Positions 10,008 through 16,180 of a DNA stretch of 64,000 nt are shown one piece after another. The stretch covers positions 30,791 through 94,790 of the forward strand of contig JAGRDS010000017.1 of NCBI GenBank assembly GCA_020446945.1, written 5' to 3'. Within the stretch, counting starts at the first letter, position 1; each line of letters opens with the position of its first letter. The notes below the pieces were generated by a model. It saw only the letters and a list, made by a program, of their open reading frames with translations. It did no database searches and was not told the origin of the DNA. Origin of the DNA: Parvularculaceae bacterium (GTDB lineage: Bacteria; Pseudomonadota; Alphaproteobacteria; Caulobacterales; Parvularculaceae). A program made the position numbers and the translations under genes.

Positions 10008-10816
10008 TGGCCGAAGCGGAAGAGTTTCACACGCCCCCGGCGCCGGCTGCGACCGTTCTTTTGTTGCGGGACGAGCCGGTTTTTGAAGTATTGATGATCG
10101 AGCGGCATGAAAATTCGGCTTTCGCCGGCGGCGCGCTTGTATTTCCCGGCGGGCGCGTGGACCCCGGCGACAGATTGGCCGAATGGGCTGAACTGGCTGA
10201 CGGATTGAGCGATGATCCGGTTTTCGCCGCCGCCGAAGTCGCGGCCATTCGCGAAGCGTTCGAAGAGGTCGGGGTGCTGCTCGCGCGCGACGAAAAAGGT
10301 GAGCCGATCGGCGCCGATCGTGTACAATCACTAAACAGTCATCGACAACTTGTTGAAAAGGATGATTCGCTGTTCCTTGAACTCATCCGGCGCGAGAATT
10401 TAAGGCTAGCCTGCGATGCGCTGACCCTTTTCGCCCATTGGATCGCGCCGCCCGGCCTGCACCGCCGCTTCGACACCCATTTCTTCGCCGCCAGTTTTCC
10501 CGATGGCCAGCGCGTGCTGGAGGATGGAAATGAGGCGACCGAGGCGGTCTGGATCGAACCGGCCGCCGCTCTCGCGGCGCGAAAAGCCGGCCGCCGAAAA
10601 ATCATCTTTCCGACGGCGTGCAATCTTGGATTGCTCACTTGCTCGCCGAATGTCGGTGAAGCGATCTCCTGGGCGCGCGAACGCGAAATCCGTCCGATAA
10701 CGCCCGCCGCCGAAAAGCGCGGCGGCAAGATTATTCTGCAAATTCCCGACGGTCTAGGCTATCCGGTCACGGAGGAACCGCTCGATCTTGCGCGGCCCGA
10801 TTTATCCCGGTCCTGA
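10007..10816 (+). CDS. NUDIX hydrolase, NUDT19-like (possible CoA diphosphatase)
   Basis: Cytoplasmic nucleoside-diphosphate-linked hydrolase of 269 residues. The Nudix box is split by an extended loop: an early GGRVDPGD followed about 30 residues later by REAFEEVGVLL, which carries the metal-binding Glu residues. This widened box and the segment WIAPPGLHRRFDTHFFAA are typical of the NUDT19/RP2 group, some members of which cleave CoA and acyl-CoA. The start overlaps the preceding stop by one base. Its place behind the two beta-oxidation genes makes a CoA or acyl-CoA substrate plausible, which is inference. Its 3' end overlaps the convergent CPBP gene by 58 bases. Confidence 0.85.
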   Translation: MAEAEEFHTPPAPAATVLLLRDEPVFEVLMIERHENSAFAGGALVFPGGRVDPGDRLAEWAELADGLSDDPVFAAAEVAAIREAFEEVGVLLARDEKGEPIGADRVQSLNSHRQLVEKDDSLFLELIRRENLRLACDALTLFAHWIAPPGLHRRFDTHFFAASFPDGQRVLEDGNEATEAVWIEPAAALAARKAGRRKIIFPTACNLGLLTCSPNVGEAISWAREREIRPITPAAEKRGGKIILQIPDGLGYPVTEEPLDLARPDLSRS

Positions 10817-11415
10817 TTTTTATCAAGTATCCTGCGCGTCCATTCGAACGCGATGAAATCGTACAACGAATGCGTGATGACCGCGGCGGTCAGGCTTTGC
10901 GTCATCCAGAAGAGAACGCCGAGGTAAACGCCGACACAGGCGGCGATCGCCGCGTAGGCAATGCTGCGCGCATGCAGCGCGCCGAATAAAACGCCCGGCA
11001 AAACAATTGCGAATACGAGCGGCAGTCTTTCTTCCGCAATCGTTTGAAAGACGCCGCGAAACAAAAGTTCTTCGCTGACGCCGGCGAGGAGTGAAAGCGC
11101 GATAATGCGCGCACGGGTCAGGCGAAATCCAATCCGCGAAAAGAACTCAATCTGCGAGTCGCGAAATGCGGCGACCGAGCGTTGGGTGGCGCGCATAAAC
11201 CAGACGAGAGCCGCGACCAGAGGCAATGTCGCCGCCACGCCCCAGGCGATAGCATCGCCGCCAGGACGCAAAAGGGCGGCGATATCGATGCTAAAAATGC
11301 GCGCGATCAATATGGCGACCGGGATAAGCGCGAAACCAAATCCAAAAGTCAGCAGGAAGACCGCATTTTCCCCGTGGCGCGCTGAATTGACGCCCGGTCC
11401 GCGCTCGCCGGTCAT
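10759..11415 (-). CDS. CPBP-family intramembrane metalloprotease
   Basis: Integral membrane protein of 218 residues with about six hydrophobic helices. The CPBP (Abi/CAAX protease-like) signature is present: EELLFRG near residue 115, FGALHA near 145 and a later His/Asp motif in ITHSLYDF. In the family the paired Glu and the His residues bind a metal in the membrane, and members cut prenylated or other membrane proteins. The substrate here is unknown. It starts 2 bases after the HerA-like ATPase gene on the same strand, so the two are probably co-transcribed. The final 58 bases overlap the convergent NUDIX gene. Confidence 0.88.
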   Translation of the reverse strand: MTGERGPGVNSARHGENAVFLLTFGFGFALIPVAILIARIFSIDIAALLRPGGDAIAWGVAATLPLVAALVWFMRATQRSVAAFRDSQIEFFSRIGFRLTRARIIALSLLAGVSEELLFRGVFQTIAEERLPLVFAIVLPGVLFGALHARSIAYAAIAACVGVYLGVLFWMTQSLTAAVITHSLYDFIAFEWTRRILDKNQDRDKSGRARSSGSSVTG

Positions 11416-11417
11416 AT

Positions 11418-12902
11418 TCAGCGGCCCCGTTTCAGTCCGCCCAGCACGCCGCGTACGAGTTCGCGCGTGATCATGGTCGAAAGCGTCCGGGCCGCGGATT
11501 TGAACGCGGCCTCACCGACCGACTGACGGTTCGAGCGCCGAGCCGGCGCGCGCCGGCGCGTCTTGTTGTTTGACCGCGATGTTTTGCCGTCGCGGCTATC
11601 GGCGCGGTCTTCCTGCCTGCGACCGCTTTCTGCGCGCGCGGCGAGAATTTCGAAAGCCGATTCACGATCGACAGGCTCGTCGTAGACATCGCCGAGATCG
11701 GAGTAGCGCATGACATCCTTTCGCTCATCCGGCGTAATCGGCCCGAGGCGGGAGGAGGGAGGGCGTATCAATGTTCGCTCGACGACAGACGGCGCGCCTT
11801 TCGATTGCAGCGTCGACACGAGCGCTTCGCCGATACCCAGCTGCGTAATGACGTCGAGGGTTTTGAAAGCCGGATTGGGGCGAAACATTTCCGCCGCCGT
11901 TTTCACCACCTTTTGTTCCTTTGGCGTGAATGCGCGCAAAGCATGCTGAATGCGCGCGCCCAGCTGGCTTGAGACACTGTCCGGTACGTCCTGCGGGTTT
12001 TGCGTGACGAAATATACGCCGACCCCTTTTGAACGGATCAGGCGCACGACCTGTTCGATCTTGTCGATCAACGCGTTGGGCGCCGCGTCAAAAAGAAGAT
12101 GCGCTTCATCGAAAAAGAAAACGAGTTTCGGTTTGTCCGGATCGCCGATTTCCGGCAGTTCTTCAAAAAGTTCCGATAACAGCCAAAGCAGGAAGGTTGC
12201 ATATAGCTGCGGGGTTTGCATCAGCTTATCGGCGGCGAGGATATTGACGGCGCCGCGGCCGGCGTCATCTGTGCGTATGAAATCATGAAGGTCGAGCGCA
12301 GGCTCGCCGAAGAATTTCTCCGCTCCTTGCGATTCAAGCGTCAAAATCCGGCGCTGGATCGCGCCGACTGTCGACTTCGCGACATTGCCATAGCGAACCG
12401 TCAATTCGCTTGCGCGATCGGCGATGTCGGCGAGAAGGGCGCGCAAGTCCTTTATATCGAGCAGCGCCAGCTTTTCTTCGTCGGCTACGCGAAAGGCGAG
12501 AGTCAATACGCCTTCCTGCGTATCGTTGAGGTCGAGAAGGCGGGACAATAAGAGCGGCCCCATTTCGGTGATCGTTGCGCGTATCGGGTGTCCCTGATCG
12601 CCGAAAAGATCCCAGAACACGACCGGGAACGCGGCCGGCGCATAATCGTCAAGGCCGATCTTTCCGGCGCGCTCAACAAGGAAGTCTTTCATCTCGCCAG
12701 CGACGGCGAGGCCCGCGAGGTCGCCTTTTACGTCGGCGACGAAAACCGGAACGCCGGCCCTGGAAAACCCTTCAGCGAGTATCTGCAATGTAACGGTTTT
12801 GCCGGTGCCGGTCGCGCCGGCGATGAGCCCATGGCGATTGGCGTATTTCAGCGCCAGTTCCTGAGGCGCTTCGCCCTTGCCGATAAAAATACCGTCGGTC
12901 AT
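11418..12902 (-). CDS. HerA-like ATPase, YjgR/DUF853 family
   Basis: Cytoplasmic P-loop ATPase of 494 residues. The Walker A motif is GATGTGKT (about residue 32) and Walker B is VFFFDEAHLLF (about residue 260). The region NPQDVPDSVSSQLGARIQHALRAFTPKEQK is typical of the DUF853 group related to HerA/FtsK translocases. A basic, low-complexity stretch sits near residues 430-460. The start is ATG 12902, preceded by AAAGGA; a much longer in-frame extension to 13127 runs back over the divergent gene's leader and is not used. The cellular role of this group is poorly defined. It is transcribed ahead of the CPBP protease gene. Confidence 0.9.
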   Translation of the reverse strand: MTDGIFIGKGEAPQELALKYANRHGLIAGATGTGKTVTLQILAEGFSRAGVPVFVADVKGDLAGLAVAGEMKDFLVERAGKIGLDDYAPAAFPVVFWDLFGDQGHPIRATITEMGPLLLSRLLDLNDTQEGVLTLAFRVADEEKLALLDIKDLRALLADIADRASELTVRYGNVAKSTVGAIQRRILTLESQGAEKFFGEPALDLHDFIRTDDAGRGAVNILAADKLMQTPQLYATFLLWLLSELFEELPEIGDPDKPKLVFFFDEAHLLFDAAPNALIDKIEQVVRLIRSKGVGVYFVTQNPQDVPDSVSSQLGARIQHALRAFTPKEQKVVKTAAEMFRPNPAFKTLDVITQLGIGEALVSTLQSKGAPSVVERTLIRPPSSRLGPITPDERKDVMRYSDLGDVYDEPVDRESAFEILAARAESGRRQEDRADSRDGKTSRSNNKTRRRAPARRSNRQSVGEAAFKSAARTLSTMITRELVRGVLGGLKRGR

Positions 12903-13080
12903 CCAATCGTTCCTTTGTTCGCCTATTCGATAGCTTCCGCCGGGCGATCCCGGCAAGGCGCAAATTGTGCGCATGATATCCGGTCTGCAATTGGATTGCC
13001 CGATCGCGCCGCAATCTTGTAAACGGTCTATGCGCCCTTTGGTTTCAATCGGGCGGGGCGGCAAAACGAAGGGGCACGCG

Positions 13081-13515
13081 ATGTTGAGAATTCTTCTGAT
13101 CATAGTGGTCGCGTTGGCGGTCATCATCGGGCTGATGCGCCTGACCGGGACGAAGCCCGGCGCGGACGCAGTGGTGAGTGAACCTGCGGCCGAAACCGCT
13201 CATGAAGATGCGGCCACTTCGCTGGAGGGAGCCGGCGAAAGCGCCGACGATCTGGGCGCTGACGGCGTTGATGCAACCATGGGCACGGCTGAAGACGCGC
13301 TTGGCGCCGCCGGCGAGGCGGCCGGCGAAATGCTGGACGAGGCGGCCGGCGAAGGCGCGCAAATGATGGATGAAGCCGGCGCAATCGCTGAAACGGCGAG
13401 CCAGGCCCTGGATGAGACCGGCGCGGCGGCAGGTGAAATTGCTGACGAAGCGGGAGACGCGGCGGAGGAATCAACGGCCGGCGCTGCGGAGGAAACCCAT
13501 CCCCAGCCGCAATAG
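13081..13515 (+). CDS. Membrane-anchored acidic Ala/Gly-rich protein
   Basis: A protein of 144 residues. Residues 2-19 are one membrane helix (LRILLIIVVALAVIIGLM). The remainder is strongly acidic and built almost wholly of Ala, Gly, Glu and Asp, with recurring units such as AAGEMLDEAAGEGAQ, AIAETASQALDETGA and AAGEIADEAGDAAEE. The spacing suggests an extended amphipathic helix, as in LEA-like or apolipoprotein-like proteins. It should be anchored in the inner membrane with the repeat region outside. The start ATG 13081 follows GAAGGGGC. It is divergent from the HerA-like gene by about 180 bases. No named family is recognised and function is unknown. Confidence 0.7.
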   Translation: MLRILLIIVVALAVIIGLMRLTGTKPGADAVVSEPAAETAHEDAATSLEGAGESADDLGADGVDATMGTAEDALGAAGEAAGEMLDEAAGEGAQMMDEAGAIAETASQALDETGAAAGEIADEAGDAAEESTAGAAEETHPQPQ

Positions 13516-13540
13516 GGTTCTGCGGGCGCATGGCTGATCC

Positions 13541-13555
13541 TTAACGGCGCGTTAA
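13541..13555. promoter_or_regulatory. Full CtrA-type box TTAA-N7-TTAA upstream of the HPt gene
   Basis: The site reads TTAACGGCGCGTTAA, an exact match to the TTAA-N7-TTAA consensus bound by the alphaproteobacterial cell-cycle regulator CtrA. It lies in the non-coding gap between the Ala-rich gene and the HPt gene, ending 77 bases before the chosen HPt start. Position and orientation fit control of the HPt gene. CtrA itself is not in this window, so the assignment is by consensus only. Confidence 0.55.
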
Positions 13556-13564
13556 ACAACGGTT

Positions 13565-13576
13565 CTAAAATTTTAG
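13565..13576. promoter_or_regulatory. 12-bp perfect palindrome CTAAAATTTTAG
   Basis: An AT-rich exact inverted repeat with no spacer, embedded in otherwise G+C-rich DNA, 9 bases after the CtrA-type box and 56 bases before the HPt start. It could be an operator or part of the promoter. I cannot assign a protein to it. Confidence 0.35.
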
Positions 13577-13632
13577 GAAAATGCTCAACTTCTTCGCCCT
13601 ATGTGGCGACAGGGGAGACGAAAGCCTTTTTC

Positions 13633-13962
13633 ATGTCCGATCCGATCGATCTTGAACATCTCAATCTCTACACTGTGGGCGACAACGGCCTGCTGGATGA
13701 AATACTATCCTTGTTCATCGAGCAGGTTGAATCGCTTTCGAACAGGTTGTGTGAAATTCCAGACAGCGAAACGTGGCGCGAAGCGTCGCACAAGCTGAAG
13801 GGCGCGTCACGCGGCGTCGGCGCATGGGCGCTCGGCGATCTCGCGGAAACAGCCGAGCAAGCGGCCGCCGGAAATGACGCAGAAAGAAAAGCGATCGCGG
13901 AAGAAATTGCGCAAGCCGCGCGCGAAGCGATCGAGTTTGCGGTGAGAACCCGCAATCAGTGA
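13633..13962 (+). CDS. HPt (histidine phosphotransfer) domain protein
   Basis: Single-domain phosphotransfer protein of 109 residues. The HPt core is SHKLKGASRGVGAWALGDLAE, with the phosphorylatable His53 in HKLKG and the following Gly/Ala pattern of the four-helix bundle. Such proteins shuttle phosphate between receiver domains in multistep relays. The partners are not adjacent. Start choice: ATG 13633 gives the N-terminus MSDPIDLEHL; ATG 13603 is possible but has no ribosome-binding site. A CtrA-type box and a palindrome lie upstream, which suggests cell-cycle control. It converges on the CoxE-like gene with 19 bases between. Confidence 0.85.
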   Translation: MSDPIDLEHLNLYTVGDNGLLDEILSLFIEQVESLSNRLCEIPDSETWREASHKLKGASRGVGAWALGDLAETAEQAAAGNDAERKAIAEEIAQAAREAIEFAVRTRNQ

Positions 13963-13981
13963 CGCCCGGCGGATGGCCCTG

Positions 13982-15157
13982 TCAACGCCGCAACTGCGCC
14001 ATCGCCTTGTCTATCCCTGACAAGGTGAGCGGATACATGCGATCCGACATCAACTCGCGCATGATTTGAATTGAACCTGAATAGCCCCATTGCCTTTCGG
14101 GAATGGGATTTAGCCAGACGGCGCTCTCATAGATGCGCGTCAACCGGTCCATCCAAATCGCGCCGGCTTCCTCGTTGTAATATTCAACCGAACCGCCGGG
14201 CACAGTAATTTCGTAAGGGCTCATCGACGCATCACCGACGAAAATCACTTTGTAGTCGTGTGCGAATTTGTGCAGCACGTTCCATGTCGGCGTCTTGTCG
14301 GTCCAGCGCCTTTTGTTGTCTTTCCAGACAAAATCGTAAAGGCAATTATGAAAATAAAAATATTCCATATGTTTGAACTCGCTGCGCGCAGCTGAAAAAA
14401 GCTCCTCGCACAGACGGATATACGGATCCATCGAACCGCCGGCGTCGAAAAATAAAAGCACCTTGATTGTATTGCGCCGTTCGGGACGCATTTTGATATC
14501 CAGATAGCCGGCGCGCGCAGTGGCGTCGATCGTACCGTCGAGGTCGAATTCGTCAGGCGCGCCCTTGCGCGCAAAACGCCGCAAGCGCCTCAACGCCACT
14601 TTGATGTTTCGCGTTCCAAGCTCGATCTGGTCATCGAGATTCCTGTATTCGCGCTTTTCCCAGACCTTTACGGCGCGCCCTTGCCGCTGGCCTTCCTTGC
14701 CGATGCGCACCCCTTCCGGATTATAGCCGCCGGAACCAAAGGGCGAGGCGCCGCCGGTTCCAATCCATTTGTCGCCGCCTTGATGTCGCTTTTTTTGTTC
14801 TTCGAGGCGTTTTTTCAACGTCTCCATCAGCTTGTCCCAACCGCCGAGGGATTCGATCTGCCTTTTCTCTTCTTCGGTCAGGTATTTCTGCGTCAGAAGT
14901 TTCAGCCAGTCCTCCGGGATCTCCGCCTCGATCCCTTCCTTGAGCGTTTCCACGCCTTTGAAGACATGGCCGAAAACGCGGTCGAATTTGTCGAGATTGC
15001 GTTCGTCCTTTACGAGCGCCGAACGGGAGAGGAAGTAAAAATCCTCCACCTTTCGGTTGGCTAGATCAGCCTCAAGCGCTTCCATCAGCGTCAGGTATTC
15101 GCGCAGCGATACGGGAATTCCCGCCGATTTCAGCTCATGGAAAAACTTTGTGAACAT
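13982..15157 (-). CDS. VWA-domain protein, CoxE-like
   Basis: A protein of 391 residues of the CoxE-like family, which carries a von Willebrand A fold and usually works with a MoxR-type AAA+ ATPase in cofactor insertion or complex maturation. The first 60 residues (MFTKFFHELKSAGIPVSLRE) match the family N-terminus, which decides the start at 15157 over an ATG at 15178. The VWA part begins near residue 230, with LLFFDAGGSMDPYI in place of the usual DxSxS metal site (here DAGGS, so Gly replaces one Ser), and later VGDASMSPYE. A charged linker lies at about 120-180. The expected MoxR partner is 34 kb away at 48954-49799. Confidence 0.87.
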   Translation of the reverse strand: MFTKFFHELKSAGIPVSLREYLTLMEALEADLANRKVEDFYFLSRSALVKDERNLDKFDRVFGHVFKGVETLKEGIEAEIPEDWLKLLTQKYLTEEEKRQIESLGGWDKLMETLKKRLEEQKKRHQGGDKWIGTGGASPFGSGGYNPEGVRIGKEGQRQGRAVKVWEKREYRNLDDQIELGTRNIKVALRRLRRFARKGAPDEFDLDGTIDATARAGYLDIKMRPERRNTIKVLLFFDAGGSMDPYIRLCEELFSAARSEFKHMEYFYFHNCLYDFVWKDNKRRWTDKTPTWNVLHKFAHDYKVIFVGDASMSPYEITVPGGSVEYYNEEAGAIWMDRLTRIYESAVWLNPIPERQWGYSGSIQIMRELMSDRMYPLTLSGIDKAMAQLRR

Positions 15158-15265
15158 GGGGCCTACATTAGCGCCCATCCGCCGATTAGGCGAGCGCGAG
15201 GGACAGGCGCGCTAAATGCATGTTCCGGTCTTTGTCCCGGCGTGAATCCATATTAGGCTCCGGGC

Positions 15266-16021
15266 ATGGCTTTGACCGGAACGACCGCGAGCTTATCAAT
15301 GGATGCGCCATGGCGATGGCTCGGAGCGGGCTGGCGCGATCTATGGGCCTCGCCGGGTCGCTCGCTTGGATACGGGCTCGTCATAGTCGGCGGCGGGCTT
15401 GTAATCGTCTATGCGTTATGGGCGGCGCAGATGGCGTCGCTGGTTCCCGTCGCTCTCGGCATATTCGCTCTGGTGGGGCCTTTGTTGGCTCTCGGCCTGT
15501 ATGAGGCGAGCCGGCGGATCGCAGCGGGCGAGACGCCGGCGCTTTTTCCTGTCCGATTTGCGGGCCGGCGTTCGCGCGGACAGATCGCCTATATAGGCTT
15601 TTTTCTGCTGTTCGCCGCGCTCGTCTGGGTGCTTCTTGCGATGGGGCTTTACGCCCTGACGACAGCCGGCACATTCGTACCCCTCGATCAGTTCATAACC
15701 TTTTCCCTGACGACGACGCGCGGGATCGCGATGCTCGTTATCGGCACGATACTCGGCGGGGCGGTCGCTTTCGCGATCTATCTTCTGACAGTAATTTCAA
15801 TACCCATGCTGATGAACGAGGATGTCGACGCCTTCACGGCGATCGGAACAGGCGTCGCCGCGTTCAAGCGTTCGCCCGGGCCGATGCTGCTCTGGGCGTG
15901 GCTCATCGGCATATTGATCGTCGGCGGCGTCGCCACTTTGTTTTTCGGGCTGGCGATCGTTTTCCCGCTGCTCGGACACGCAACGTGGCACGCCTATCGC
16001 GACATTCGCGCTGTCGCTTGA
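15266..16021 (+). CDS. DUF2189 integral membrane protein
   Basis: A protein of 251 residues with about six membrane helices (first at 33-55, last at 218-240). Its pattern matches the DUF2189 family, described as resembling part of cytochrome c oxidase subunit I: WRDLWASPGRSLGYG near the start, LGLYEASRRIAAGE, and VISIPMLMNEDVDAFTAI. The C-terminus HATWHAYRDI is also typical. It converges on ccoS with stops back to back in the sequence TGATCA. The closeness to the cbb3 cluster is suggestive, but the gene is on the opposite strand. Biochemical role unknown. Confidence 0.82.
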   Translation: MALTGTTASLSMDAPWRWLGAGWRDLWASPGRSLGYGLVIVGGGLVIVYALWAAQMASLVPVALGIFALVGPLLALGLYEASRRIAAGETPALFPVRFAGRRSRGQIAYIGFFLLFAALVWVLLAMGLYALTTAGTFVPLDQFITFSLTTTRGIAMLVIGTILGGAVAFAIYLLTVISIPMLMNEDVDAFTAIGTGVAAFKRSPGPMLLWAWLIGILIVGGVATLFFGLAIVFPLLGHATWHAYRDIRAVA

Positions 16022-16180
16022 TCAGCGATCCGTTTCCTCAAGATCATCGTCCAGCAAGATGCGTTCGGCCGCACCGTCCGGGTCTTCAAACTGACCTGAT
16101 CTCAGCGCCCAGAAAAACGCCGCGAGGCCGAGCGCGCCGAGGCCAAGGGCGATGGGAATAAGAAAAAACAGCGCCGTCAC
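16022..16180 (-). CDS. ccoS: cbb3-type oxidase assembly protein CcoS
   Basis: A protein of 52 residues: one N-terminal membrane helix (LFFLIPIALGLGALGLAAFF), then WALRSGQFEDPDGAAERIL and an acidic tail. The segment SGQFEDPDGAAERIL is the hallmark of CcoS, needed for haem and copper maturation of cbb3 oxidase. The start is GTG at 16180; its bases overlap the ccoI stop (GTGA), so translation is coupled. An ATG start would only be found far upstream inside ccoI. It is the last gene of the ccoGHIS block. Confidence 0.9.
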   Translation of the reverse strand: MTALFFLIPIALGLGALGLAAFFWALRSGQFEDPDGAAERILLDDDLEETDR

